The notes under the pieces are model-generated. The model did not search any database. It was not told the DNA's origin and was given only the letters and a program-made list of their open reading frames with translations. A stretch of DNA of 40,583 nucleotides from the NCBI GenBank assembly GCA_025934435.1, contig JAICYB010000028.1, positions 1-40,583 on the forward strand. Direction: 5' to 3'. Every line of letters begins with the position of its first letter. Within the stretch, counting starts at the first letter, position 1. The stretch is from Actinomycetes bacterium. GTDB lineage: Bacteria > Actinomycetota > JAICYB01. A program made the position numbers and the translations under genes. Below are positions 30,598 through 39,039 of the stretch, piece by piece.

Positions 30598-31151
30598 CCA
30601 TCAGCTACGAGGAGTTCGGACGCCGCTTCGTCGAGAGCGTCCTCACCGCCGACCGTGTCGAGAAAACGCTCGAGCGCGTCGTCAGCGGGGCGTTCGAGAC
30701 GTCCACCCGTCTCGCTGCCGGCATCGTCCGGGCTGAAGGTTCGGGGCGCGTCACGCGCGTCGACGTCGACCTCATCGCACACGTCGGTCTCGTGTTCCGA
30801 GCGCAGATCTTCGCGGAGCTCGAGCTTGCCGTGCGGTTGTCCGGCGTTCCCCACCGGTACAGCGGGAAGGCGCGCATCGAGCTCGAGCTTCGTCCCGACC
30901 TTCGCGACGACATGTCGATCTTCATCGACATGTCCGATGTGTCGGACGAAGCCGTAACGCTCGAACTGCATCCCCTCGGACGGGTCGCCGGACTCCTCGA
31001 TCAGCTCGGGAGCGTTGCCGATCAGACTCGCCGCGAGATCTCGCGCTTCGTGAACGAACGGAAGGAACGAGCGGACGCGCTCGCCGAGCGGCGCATCGAG
31101 ATCGTCCCGGCGATCGAAGCTGAGTGGGAACGTCGGACGATGAAGTCATGA
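30591..31151 (+). CDS. Unknown protein, possibly lipid-binding (TULIP/DUF2993-like)
   Basis: A 186-residue protein without signal peptide. The first part is VTISYEEFGRRFVESVLTAD with RVEKTLERVV. A long beta-rich middle follows (GRVTRVDVDLIAHVGLVFRA, FAELELAVRLSGVPHRYSGK, ARIELELRPDLRDDMSIFID), then a C-terminal helix (LLDQLGSVADQTRREISRFV). A long helix packed on beta-strands of alternating polarity recalls BPI/TULIP-like lipid-binding domains, but this is only a resemblance. ATG 30591 overlaps the end of the zinc-ribbon gene by 7 nt; GTG 30594 is an alternative. Its stop overlaps the ATG of the VOC gene (ATGA). Confidence 0.65.
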   Translation: MVTISYEEFGRRFVESVLTADRVEKTLERVVSGAFETSTRLAAGIVRAEGSGRVTRVDVDLIAHVGLVFRAQIFAELELAVRLSGVPHRYSGKARIELELRPDLRDDMSIFIDMSDVSDEAVTLELHPLGRVAGLLDQLGSVADQTRREISRFVNERKERADALAERRIEIVPAIEAEWERRTMKS

Positions 31152-31498
31152 CCGACTGGGCGCGTCCGCTGGTGCACTGGGAGATCGAAGCTCGCGATCC
31201 GCAGAAGATCGCGGACTTCTATCGCGAGCTCTTCAACTGGGACATCTCGGACGGCTTCATCATGGACATCGCGCCCGGCATCGGCGGCCCGGAGCCCGGA
31301 CCGGCCGGACATATCCGCAAGAGCGATCGCAGCGGCGTGACCCTGTATGTCCAGGTACGCGATCTCGCGGAGACGCTCGCGAAGGCGGAAGCGCTCGGCG
31401 GTGCGATCGTCGTCGAGGGGCTGCAGGTCCCCGGCGGGGCGACCCTCGCGGCCATCACCGATCCGGAAGGCAACCCGCTGACGCTCGTTCAGCAGTGA
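31148..31498 (+). CDS. VOC-family (glyoxalase/bleomycin-resistance-like) protein
   Basis: A 116-residue VOC protein of the CFP30-like group. PLVHWEIEARDPQKIADFYR with ELFNWDIS is the usual first motif (H-x-E-I at the metal site), LYVQVRDLAETLAKAEALGG the second betaalpha unit, and AAITDPEGNPLTLVQ the closing D-P-x-G-N-x-x-x-L motif. Such small VOC proteins are often of unknown substrate, and some bind metals only weakly. It closes the zinc-ribbon operon by a 4-nt overlap. The stop lies one nucleotide from the stop of the convergent ABM-like gene. Confidence 0.83.
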   Translation: MTDWARPLVHWEIEARDPQKIADFYRELFNWDISDGFIMDIAPGIGGPEPGPAGHIRKSDRSGVTLYVQVRDLAETLAKAEALGGAIVVEGLQVPGGATLAAITDPEGNPLTLVQQ

Positions 31499-31499
31499 G

Positions 31500-31784
31500 T
31501 CAGTCGAGCGACTCGTATCGCTCCACTCGGACATCGCGGGTGAGCTCGGCGAACGCCCGCGCGACGGGATCGGACGGGGCAACGCGTTCGGTGCTGAGAG
31601 CATCGTCCATCGAGGACCAGAGCGATACCGCGGCGTAGGTGCCCTCGTCGCCGCGGGCCGTCGTTCGACGGAGGATCCCGGGCTGGAGGTGGAAGAAATC
31701 CGTCTGGACGGCGGCGTCCGCGGCGAGGAACACGTCCTCGGTGACGCCCTCGGCGAGCCGGAATGTCGAGACTTCGATGATCAC
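31500..31784 (-). CDS. ABM-like ferredoxin-fold small protein
   Basis: A 94-residue protein (from GTG 31784) with a dimeric alpha/beta-barrel pattern: IIEVSTFRLAEGVTEDVFLA, then ADAAVQTDFFHLQPGILRRT and GTYAAVSLWSSMDDAL. This is like antibiotic-biosynthesis monooxygenase or stress-responsive A/B-barrel proteins, most of which have no known function. GTG 31784 overlaps the response-regulator stop by four nucleotides (GTGA) and gives the usual short first strand; GTG 31793 is a longer alternative. It is the last gene of the kinase-receiver operon, which could make it an output or sensor partner, by position only. Confidence 0.65.
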   Translation of the reverse strand: MIIEVSTFRLAEGVTEDVFLAADAAVQTDFFHLQPGILRRTTARGDEGTYAAVSLWSSMDDALSTERVAPSDPVARAFAELTRDVRVERYESLD

Positions 31785-32167
31785 GATCCGCACAGGTCGC
31801 GAACGACCTGCGGGAGGCGGTTGATCTCGTTCTTGCCGATGGCCATCGCGATCCCGACGGCTTCCGCCTCATGGCGAAGTTCCGTATCGAGGAACGCGCT
31901 GCACATCACGATCTTCTGCGTCGGACGCATCTCGAGCATCTGCGCGGCGGTTTCGAGCCCGCTCAGGCCCGGCATCCGCTGATCGACGATGACGACGTCC
32001 ACGTCGGTCTGCGAGAAGATCTCGAGCGCTTCGCCGCCGTCCGCGGCTTCCCCGGCAACCGCGATATCAGGGCCGGCTTTCGACAGAACCATACGTATGA
32101 GCGTCCGGATGTCGTCCTCGTCATCGACGATCAGAACCGAGATCTGGCGTGTCTCGCTCAGTGTCAC
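31781..32167 (-). CDS. Single-domain response regulator (receiver only)
   Basis: A 128-residue CheY-like receiver with no output domain. The acidic pocket is Asp15-Asp16 in VLIVDDEDDIRTLIR, the phospho-acceptor Asp62 is in VIVDQRMPG, the switch Ser90 in IVMCSAFLD and Lys112 in IGKNEI. It is almost certainly the partner of the hybrid kinase: it starts at GTG 32167 inside the kinase gene with a 47-nt overlap, with GAGG 5 nt upstream. It must pass the signal by protein contact; the next gene (ABM-like) and an unlinked partner are candidates. Confidence 0.9.
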   Translation of the reverse strand: MTLSETRQISVLIVDDEDDIRTLIRMVLSKAGPDIAVAGEAADGGEALEIFSQTDVDVVIVDQRMPGLSGLETAAQMLEMRPTQKIVMCSAFLDTELRHEAEAVGIAMAIGKNEINRLPQVVRDLCGS

Positions 32168-35100
32168 CCTTGCCTCGCTTGCGTGCCGGCGCTGATGGGA
32201 GCGTAAACGTAAACGCCGAACCGTCGCCGGGAGTTGCGGTGACGAACAGTGTTCCACCTTGCGCTTCGATGATAGAGCGGCAGATATACAGACCGAGTCC
32301 CGTGCCGAGCGGACCCTTCTGACCGTCCGCTCGCTCGATCCTCGAGAACTTCTGGAAGAGCTTCGCTTGGTCGGCAGGATCGATGCCCGGACCGTGATCG
32401 CGGACGGAGACGGCGATCGATCCGTCCCAATCCCAGACTTCCACGTCGACGAGCGCGCCGTCCGGCGAGAACTTGATCGCATTCGAGAAGAGGTTCGTCA
32501 GGACCTGCCACGTCCGCTGTTCGTCGCCGAGCGCGGGCGGCAGGTCGTCGGCGACCTTCACGGCGAAGGGGGACGCCCCGAGCGCGGCCGATTGCTCGTC
32601 CGCGGTGCGCTGCACGACCGACGGGAGGTCGAACGCACGCAGGTCGTAGCTCAGCTCGCCCGATTCGATCCGGGCGAAGTGGAGCAGGTTCTCGACGAAT
32701 TCGGAGACCCGTTTCGTGTTCGCGTTGATCCGGTAGAGGAACTGCTTGCGCTCGTCGTCCCCGAACGACTCCCAGCTCTCGCGGAGTGTGCCGGCGAAGC
32801 CGGCGATGACCGTGAGAGGCGTCCGCAGATCGTGGGCGGCCATCGCCATGAACTCGGTCTTCAGCTGATCGAGCCGCTTCAGGTCGACGAGCGTCTCTTC
32901 GAGCCGTGAGTTGATCTCGCCGAGCTCCGCCGTGCGCTCGGCGACGCGGCGCTCGAGCGTCCGAGTCAGATCGCGGATCTCCGCGAATCCTTCAGCGTTC
33001 TCGAGTGCTGCGCCGGCGACGGTTGCGATGAACCCCGCGATCCGCTCTTCGTCCGAGCCGAACAGTCGCGCGACACCGCGATGTTCGATGTAGAAGCACG
33101 CGGCGGCGCGTCCGCGGACGAAGATCGGCGCGGCGAGACCCGAACGGACGCCGGCGAGGATGAGGCTCTCGCTGAGGTCCGTGACGGCATCGTCCTCGGA
33201 GATCACCACCGGACGGCCTTCGTCGATCGCTCGCCGCGCGATCGTCGCGGAGAAGTCTCCGGCCCCGCCGACGGTCGGACGAAGCTCTCCGCCATCGGCG
33301 ACCTCGATCACGACGCATCGTTCCGGACGAAGCAAGCTCATCGATGCTTCGTGCACGGCACCGTACACGGCGTCCTTCGACAGCGCGGACGCAACGTGCC
33401 GGCCTTCGAGAAGCAGTGAATCGAAGCGATCGAGCAGCGAGACGGTCACGGCGTCTTCGACGACGCGGTTCGGATCGAGATCATTGAGCGCTTCCGTACC
33501 GGCCGCGAGGTCCTCGGCCGCGCCGGCCCAGCCGCGCGACACGCCCACGTTGCCGCGGGCGATCAGCGTCTGCGCCCGCTCGTGCTTCTGCTCGAAACGC
33601 TCCGCGGTGCGCAGGCTGGCGTCGAAGAAGCGCCGTGCTTGCTTGGCCCGGCCACGAGCCGCGGCGGCGAGCGCCACCTCGCGCAGCGCGTGCGCGCGAT
33701 CGTTCGGGAAGAGGACGGCCATGGCGCGCACGACGCGAACCGCACGTCGCCACGGCCTGATGTCTGCGCGTCCGTAGATCGGCGTCGCCTCGACGCGGAG
33801 GCGGAGCACCGTCGCGCGCCACACGAACAGCGGAACGACGTAAACCTGAAGCATCTGCGACCGGACGACCCGACGGATCGCGCTCCTGAGCAGCGCAGCC
33901 GAATCGTCGAGCCGGTCGCGCGCGACGAGGCGAACCGTTTCCGCGATGACCACGACCGACGCGGTCAGTGTGTCGTCGGTCGCTCGGTCGACCTCGGTCC
34001 GGACGAGATCTTCGGGGATCGCGCCGTCGGCGGCACGTGACCACACGGAAAGACCGAAGCCGCGGGCTTGCGCATCGCCGATCTCAACTCCGGCGCGGTG
34101 GACGCGGCGCGCTTCCTCGAGCGCTTCCTTCCGGCGTCCGAGGTACGCGAGTGAGGACGCGGAGTGGTAGCCGGCGATGTTCGCTTCCCACCGGTCGCCG
34201 CTCCGTTCGAACATCTTGACGGCTTCCCGGGTCTTCTCGAGCGACTCGGTGAAGCGTGCCGTCGTGTAATACGCAAGCCCGGCGAAATGCAATGCGTTCG
34301 CCTCACCCCAAAGATCGCCGCAGTCACGCGAGAGTTTTCGCGCGCGCTCGGCGTATCGCAGGGCGCGCTTCGGGAAGACGGCGATGATCAGGCTCAGAGC
34401 CGCGACGTGCGTCGACCATGACTTCGCGAGCTCCCGCGTGCGTCCATAGCGCTCGGCGATATTGAGTCCGCGCAGATGCGCCCAAAGCGCCGGGATCGGC
34501 CCGCGGTAGAACCAGTAGGCGTAGGCGAGGCGGTCGAACATACGGACGGCGAGGAGCTTCGACTCTTCGCTCGTCTTCCGGCCGCAGAAGACACGCGGGA
34601 ACAACGTGTGCAGAACCTGTACGGCGATCTGGTGGGGCGTGCGAAGCAATGATCCGAGGAAGGCGCGCGGCGTTGTGTATCCGAGCGCCGAGAGCGCAGC
34701 TTCGAGCGACTCGGCCCCCGCCCGGACGTCACCGCGCTTGAACGAGAGCTCGCCGATCTTGCCTGCGATGCGCGCTCCCGTCAGCGCGTCTGAGGTGAGA
34801 TCCGCCGCGGACCGGAAACGGAGCTCGGCCTCGTCGTACAGGCCGCGCAGCATGAGGACGTCGCCCAGTCCTTCGGCAACGCGAAGCTTGGTCGCATCGC
34901 CCACACCCGCGACGGCTCGTTCGGCGATCTCGTAGTTGCGTTGAGCGATCGCGAGTGCGTACTGCGCGCGTGCGCGTTCAGCCGCTTGCATCGCGAACGG
35001 CAGCGCTCGCTGCGGTTCACCGGCGGCATCCAAGTGATAGGCGATCTCGAACACGCGCTCGATGTCGATCGCCTCGATCCGGTCGGCCGCTTGCGCGTGC

Positions 35101-37139
35101 AAGATCCGGCGCGTGCGATCGTCGACGCCGTCGAGGACCGTTTCGCGGATCTTGTCGTGCACGAACGCGCAGGACGCGCCGCGAACCCAGATGAGGTGAC
35201 GCCGCCGTGCTTCGTCCAGCCCGGCGACGAGATCGCTCGACCGCGAACCGGCGAGCGCGCCGGCGAGACTCGCATCGAATTCCTTCCCGAGGACCGCGGC
35301 CGCACGCAGGAACGACATCGTGGTTTCCGAGAGCAATGCGAGCCGGCGCGCGAGCATCGCACCGGCACGTCGTGACGCCGTCGCTTCTTGCAACGCTTCG
35401 GGAGCGACGCGCCAGCCCTCGGGCCCCTCGACGAGCGCGTTCGACTCGACGAGTCCGCGCAGGACGGCGGCCGCCATGAACGGGCTGCCTTCGGCGAGCT
35501 CGATCACGATGTCGACCGCTTCGTCCGGGCATCGTCCGGCCATCGACTCGACAAGCCGGCGAACGTCGGCCGCACGAAGCGGCTCGAGCGCGAGACGGAC
35601 GTGGTTCTCGATCGAGCGAAGCACGTCCGACGGTCCGACCTCCTCGGAACGGAAAGCGATCGCGACGACGACGTAGCGCTTCTCGGTTCGTCGCACCGCG
35701 TTCCAATGCGCGAGGAGCTTGAGCGTGAACTCGTCGGCCCACTGGCAATCGTCGAGCACGAGCAACGCCGGGTGCTCCGGGGAGCCGAGCGACGAAAGGA
35801 GCGCCTCGAGCGCGTCGACCGTCCGGCCTTCGCCGAACTCCTCCGGCCCGAGTTGCTGCGGACGCGTCTCGAGCAACGAATCGAGTTCCGGAAGCGCACC
35901 GGCAACCGCTTCCCGAGCGTCACCGACGCGGCCGCGGATGTATTCGGCAAGTCCCGGTTCAACCGCGGCGCGTTCGATGAGGTTGCGCGCGGGTCCGCGC
36001 AACAGTTCGAAAGGACGCTGCGCTGCTTCGTTCGTGCCTTGTCCACGGAACACGCGCGCCCCCTGGAGCGACGCGCGCCGCGCGAACTCTTCGAGCAAGC
36101 GCGTCTTGCCGCCGCCCGACTCGGCCTCGACGAGGACGATGCCCCCGAGTCCGTGCCGCGCACGTTCGAACTCCGCTTCCATCGCGGCGACTTCGACGTC
36201 GCGGCCGACGAAGGCGGGCTCGGTGAGCGTTCGCCGGAGATCGCGCACACCGACGACGACCGGCGGTTCGGTCTCTCCGCGAGCGAGCGCCGCCGCGATT
36301 TCCTCGAGGTCGGCGAGCACACCGCACGTCGATTGATACCTGTCGCGGGGGTCCTTGGCGATCAGTCGTTGGACGAGCTCATCGACGGCTCTCGGAACGC
36401 CGACGCCGATCTCGCGAAGCTCACGCGCCTTCGCCGTGAGGTGTTGTCGTAGAAGCTCGCCGAGCGTTCCCGCGACGAAGGGCGGGTGTCCGGCGAGGCA
36501 TTCGTACAAGACGACGCCCGCCGAGTACAGGTCGGAGCGTTCGTCGGCCCCGCCGTCGAGAAGGCCCGCTTGCTCCGGCGCGATGTAGAGCGCCGTACCG
36601 CCGGGGACGTCGCGCAGGGCCTCGTCCTGGTCGGTCAGTACCGCGAGCCCGAAGTCGACCAGCGTCGCGCGCTCGATCGGCGAGGCGGTCACGATGATGT
36701 TCGAAGGTTTGACGTCGCGGTGGATGATGCCGAGGTCGTGCGCAGCCTGAAGCGCCCGCATGAGGTCGATCGCCACCGTCAAGGTGTCGATGAGCGACAG
36801 CGGTCCGTTCCGGAGGATGTGCTCGAGGCTGTCGCCCGGGACCTGAGGCTGGACGATGTAGCGGATGTCGTCGGTTCGTCCGTGGGCGATCAGCGGGGCG
36901 ACGTACGGGCTGGAAACGCGCTCGAGGACCGATGCCTCGTGATCGAGGCGAGCTTGCGCGAGCCCTTCGTCGGCGCCGTTGCCCGCGTCTGAGAGCTTGA
37001 CGACGACGGTCGACCCCGTTTCGAGGTCGTCCGCGAGCAGGGTCCGAACGCTCGGACGCTCGTGCAGCACCCGAGTCGGGACGAACCGCGCGGCGATCAC
37101 ACCGCCGGTGCCACTCAATGCACCCTTTCTTGCGACCAC
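32121..37139 (-). CDS. Giant trifunctional Ser/Thr kinase - AAA ATPase - TPR - GAF - sensor histidine kinase
   Basis: A 1672-residue cytosolic protein without membrane segments. Residues ~15-285 form an Hanks-type kinase: VVVK lysine 48, HRDVKPSN (140-147), VDFGLA (DFG 162-164), APE 187-189; a canonical glycine loop is not obvious. Residues ~310-560 are an AAA/PknK-like ATPase with Walker A EAESGGGKT (338-346) and Walker B LLVLDD (459-464). A long helical, TPR-like middle follows, then a GAF domain (~1225-1385), a coiled coil, HisKA with H-box MAAHDLRTP (His1436) and HATPase with SNAIKFSP, DHGPGI and GTGLGLYI. The GTG at 37139 has GGAGG 8 nt upstream. The architecture is known in cyanobacteria, proteobacteria and myxobacteria; the end overlaps the receiver gene by 47 nt. 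Confidence 0.95.
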   Translation of the reverse strand: MVARKGALSGTGGVIAARFVPTRVLHERPSVRTLLADDLETGSTVVVKLSDAGNGADEGLAQARLDHEASVLERVSSPYVAPLIAHGRTDDIRYIVQPQVPGDSLEHILRNGPLSLIDTLTVAIDLMRALQAAHDLGIIHRDVKPSNIIVTASPIERATLVDFGLAVLTDQDEALRDVPGGTALYIAPEQAGLLDGGADERSDLYSAGVVLYECLAGHPPFVAGTLGELLRQHLTAKARELREIGVGVPRAVDELVQRLIAKDPRDRYQSTCGVLADLEEIAAALARGETEPPVVVGVRDLRRTLTEPAFVGRDVEVAAMEAEFERARHGLGGIVLVEAESGGGKTRLLEEFARRASLQGARVFRGQGTNEAAQRPFELLRGPARNLIERAAVEPGLAEYIRGRVGDAREAVAGALPELDSLLETRPQQLGPEEFGEGRTVDALEALLSSLGSPEHPALLVLDDCQWADEFTLKLLAHWNAVRRTEKRYVVVAIAFRSEEVGPSDVLRSIENHVRLALEPLRAADVRRLVESMAGRCPDEAVDIVIELAEGSPFMAAAVLRGLVESNALVEGPEGWRVAPEALQEATASRRAGAMLARRLALLSETTMSFLRAAAVLGKEFDASLAGALAGSRSSDLVAGLDEARRRHLIWVRGASCAFVHDKIRETVLDGVDDRTRRILHAQAADRIEAIDIERVFEIAYHLDAAGEPQRALPFAMQAAERARAQYALAIAQRNYEIAERAVAGVGDATKLRVAEGLGDVLMLRGLYDEAELRFRSAADLTSDALTGARIAGKIGELSFKRGDVRAGAESLEAALSALGYTTPRAFLGSLLRTPHQIAVQVLHTLFPRVFCGRKTSEESKLLAVRMFDRLAYAYWFYRGPIPALWAHLRGLNIAERYGRTRELAKSWSTHVAALSLIIAVFPKRALRYAERARKLSRDCGDLWGEANALHFAGLAYYTTARFTESLEKTREAVKMFERSGDRWEANIAGYHSASSLAYLGRRKEALEEARRVHRAGVEIGDAQARGFGLSVWSRAADGAIPEDLVRTEVDRATDDTLTASVVVIAETVRLVARDRLDDSAALLRSAIRRVVRSQMLQVYVVPLFVWRATVLRLRVEATPIYGRADIRPWRRAVRVVRAMAVLFPNDRAHALREVALAAAARGRAKQARRFFDASLRTAERFEQKHERAQTLIARGNVGVSRGWAGAAEDLAAGTEALNDLDPNRVVEDAVTVSLLDRFDSLLLEGRHVASALSKDAVYGAVHEASMSLLRPERCVVIEVADGGELRPTVGGAGDFSATIARRAIDEGRPVVISEDDAVTDLSESLILAGVRSGLAAPIFVRGRAAACFYIEHRGVARLFGSDEERIAGFIATVAGAALENAEGFAEIRDLTRTLERRVAERTAELGEINSRLEETLVDLKRLDQLKTEFMAMAAHDLRTPLTVIAGFAGTLRESWESFGDDERKQFLYRINANTKRVSEFVENLLHFARIESGELSYDLRAFDLPSVVQRTADEQSAALGASPFAVKVADDLPPALGDEQRTWQVLTNLFSNAIKFSPDGALVDVEVWDWDGSIAVSVRDHGPGIDPADQAKLFQKFSRIERADGQKGPLGTGLGLYICRSIIEAQGGTLFVTATPGDGSAFTFTLPSAPARKRGKGDTERDTPDLGSDRR

Positions 37140-37155
37140 TCGACCCCCCTCCGGG

Positions 37156-37228
37156 GCGCGCCACGAACCGCCTAGGGATGAGTCGGACGCGTGGAGGGCC
37201 GCTAAAGCGGCCGGCCTCCGTGGCGCGC
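37156..37228. repeat. Nested inverted repeat in the kinase/AI-2E divergent gap
   Basis: GCGCGCCACG (37156-37165) and CGTGGCGCGC (37219-37228) form a perfect 10-bp outer dyad. Inside it GGAGG-GCCGCT (37193-37203) pairs with AGCGGC (206-211) and CCTCC (215-219), with a 2-nt loop and a 3-nt bulge. The gap is otherwise without genes. It could be a cruciform operator or terminator; not a tRNA. Confidence 0.6.
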
Positions 37229-37263
37229 ACGGATAGAGCGGACCCCTCGTCGCTCCCCCGCGC

Positions 37264-37269
37264 TACCGT
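37264..37269 (+). promoter_or_regulatory. -10 box of a likely leaderless promoter for the AI-2E gene
   Basis: TACCGT ends 6 nt before GTG 37276; no ribosome site is present. The same hexamer serves two other genes in the window. Confidence 0.5.
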
Positions 37270-37275
37270 CTGGAC

Positions 37276-38346
37276 GTGGGCGCCATCCCCTGGAAGCGGT
37301 ATCTCGCTGCTATCTGGCTCGCCATCGCGAGTGCGGCGTTCCTCTGGCTCCTCTTCGAGCTCCGCCACGTCCTGTTCGACGTCGTCGTCGCGACCTTCCT
37401 CGCCGTCGTCCTCAGCGCGCCGGTCGCCTGGCTCAACCGGCATCGGGTGAGGCGCGGGCTCGCGATCACGGTCGTCATGTTCGTCGTGTTCCTCGCGATC
37501 AGCGGTATCGCGGCGGCGATCGCCACGCCGCTCGCATCGCAGTCGGCGCGGGTCGCGAAACACGCGCCTGCGTACCTGCACCAGGCCGAGCAAGGCCGGG
37601 GGCCCGTCGGACGCCTCGCGCACCGCTTCCACCTCGAAAGTCAGCTGCGCAAAGCCGTCCCGGCTGTGTCGCGAAGCTTGTCGACCCTGCCCTCGAAGCT
37701 CCTGTCGCTCGGACGAGGTGTCGCCTCGACGGGAGCGCGCACCGCCATCGTTTTCGTCCTCACGGTCTTCGTCCTCGTGGAAGGACCACACCTCATCGAT
37801 GCGTTCGAGCGCATGGTTCCGCGCGAGCGACGACCGACGGCGCGCCGCATCGGCACGCATATCGCCGAGACCGTCACGAGCTACACGATCGGCATCATCG
37901 CGCTCGCGGTGCTGAACGGGATCATCACGTTCCTCGCGCTCGAAGTGATGCGCGTCCCGTTCGCGCTGCCCCTCGGACTCTGGGCCGGGATCGTCGACAT
38001 CCTCCCGATCATCGGCGGACTGCTCGGCATCGCGGTTGTCGCGCTCTTCGCGTTCGTGAAGTCCTTGCTCGCCGGGATCATCGTCGTCGCGGTGATGCTC
38101 GTCTACCAGCAGGTCAAGAACCACGTGCTCTATCCGATCGTCGTCGGACGCGCCGTGCAGCTGAACGCGCTCGTCGTCCTGCTCGCCGTCCTCGCGGGGG
38201 CCGAGCTGAGCGGGATCGCCGGCGCCATCCTCGCGATCCCCGTCGCCGCGATCATCCACGTCACGCTCGTCGAGTTCGTGGCGCCGAAGATGCCGTGGCT
38301 GGTGCAAGACGAAGAACCCGAGACGCACGCGGCCGAACCCTCATGA
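37276..38346 (+). CDS. AI-2E family transporter (PerM-like)
   Basis: A 356-residue inner-membrane protein with about eight helices. LLFELRHVLFDVVVATFLAV, VVLSAPVAWLNRHRVRRGLA, TVFVLVEGPHLIDAFERMVP, LPLGLWAGIVDILPIIGGLL (the D-I-x-P-x-x-G-G motif), VYQQVKNHVLYPIVVGRAVQ and LAGAELSGIAGAILAIPVAA are the PF01594 signature. Family members export AI-2, or in others act as Na+/H+ antiporters or PerM-like permeases; the specific role is unknown. GTG 37276 is supported by the TACCGT -10 box. The stop overlaps the ATG of the DUF6636 lipoprotein gene (ATGA). Confidence 0.92.
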   Translation: MGAIPWKRYLAAIWLAIASAAFLWLLFELRHVLFDVVVATFLAVVLSAPVAWLNRHRVRRGLAITVVMFVVFLAISGIAAAIATPLASQSARVAKHAPAYLHQAEQGRGPVGRLAHRFHLESQLRKAVPAVSRSLSTLPSKLLSLGRGVASTGARTAIVFVLTVFVLVEGPHLIDAFERMVPRERRPTARRIGTHIAETVTSYTIGIIALAVLNGIITFLALEVMRVPFALPLGLWAGIVDILPIIGGLLGIAVVALFAFVKSLLAGIIVVAVMLVYQQVKNHVLYPIVVGRAVQLNALVVLLAVLAGAELSGIAGAILAIPVAAIIHVTLVEFVAPKMPWLVQDEEPETHAAEPS

Positions 38347-38852
38347 GGACGCTCCTCCTCGCGCTGTGCTTCGTCCTGCTCGTGGGGTGTCACTCGGCGG
38401 CGACGGTCAGCGGGACGTTCCCTCCGAGCACAGCCGCACCGACCGTCGCGACGACCCCAACCCCGAGCCCGACGCCGTCGCCCACTCCGATGATCGTGAG
38501 CGGGACGAAGCTCTTCCACACGCCGAGCGACAACATCGCTTGCGTGATGAGCAACGAGGGCGGCCCCCTGATGGCGCGCTGCGACATCGGCAACCGGACG
38601 TGGAAGGCGCCCCCGAAGCCGAAGAACTGCCCGCTCGACTACGGCAACGGTGTGCTCGTCGAAGACGGCAAGAAGGGCACCTACACCTGCGCCGGAGACA
38701 CCGTCCTGCACCAAGGTGATGCGGTCCCCTACGGTCAGAAGCTCCGCATGGGCGTGCTGGGATGCGACGTCGAAACAACCGGCGTGACATGCACGAACGA
38801 CGCGACGCAGCACGGCTTCTTCATCAGCAAGACAACCGTGCGCCTGTTCTGA
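38343..38852 (+). CDS. DUF6636-domain lipoprotein
   Basis: A 169-residue exported lipoprotein. RTLLLALCFVLLVGCHSAAT carries a lipobox LVGC (Cys16), followed by a Thr/Pro linker (about 24-50). The C-terminal cysteine-rich domain (LFHTPSDNIACVMSNEGGPL, MARCDIGNRTWKAPPKPKNC, PLDYGNGVLVEDG, YTCAGDTVLHQGDAVPYGQK, VLGCDVETTGVTCTND and GFFISKTTVRLF) matches the actinobacterial DUF6636 family, of unknown function. Six conserved Cys are likely to form disulfides outside the membrane. Its ATG overlaps the AI-2E stop. A palindromic repeat begins 12 nt after its stop. Confidence 0.85.
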   Translation: MRTLLLALCFVLLVGCHSAATVSGTFPPSTAAPTVATTPTPSPTPSPTPMIVSGTKLFHTPSDNIACVMSNEGGPLMARCDIGNRTWKAPPKPKNCPLDYGNGVLVEDGKKGTYTCAGDTVLHQGDAVPYGQKLRMGVLGCDVETTGVTCTNDATQHGFFISKTTVRLF

Positions 38853-38864
38853 GCCGCTCGGGTC

Positions 38865-38991
38865 ACGGTGCGGATCGGGCGACGTTCTCAGCGCCGCACA
38901 CCGGCCCGGACCGTTGCGCGCGGGCGTCGTGTTGCAGGCGACGAAGGTCCAGGCCTGCTATTCGCATCGACCGCCACCCGATCCGCACCGT
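38865..38991 (+). repeat. Structured palindromic repeat, copy A (127 bp)
   Basis: Perfect 15-bp terminal inverted repeats ACGGTGCGGATCGGG (38865-38879) and its complement (38977-38991) enclose an inner dyad (GGCCCGGACC/GGTCCAGGCC and CGTCG/CGACG). About 92% identical to copy B in the opposite orientation. Size and form are like ERIC or a MITE, with no transposase and no clear target duplication. It starts 12 nt after the DUF6636 stop. Confidence 0.85.
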
Positions 38992-39039
38992 CGGCGTCCT
39001 CATCCGACGGTCGGCTCGAAGCCCAGTCCACGCCAAGAG

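Noticed and set aside
37190..37228. GGCCGCTAAAGCGGCC resembling a tRNA-Ser(GCU) anticodon arm
   Set aside because: The loop has 6 or fewer bases instead of 7 and no D-arm or T-arm fits around it.
36421..38328. Long minus-strand frame opposite the AI-2E gene running into the kinase gene
   Set aside because: Composition is Asp/Glu/Arg-rich shadow of a membrane-protein gene; the kinase is correctly read in another frame.
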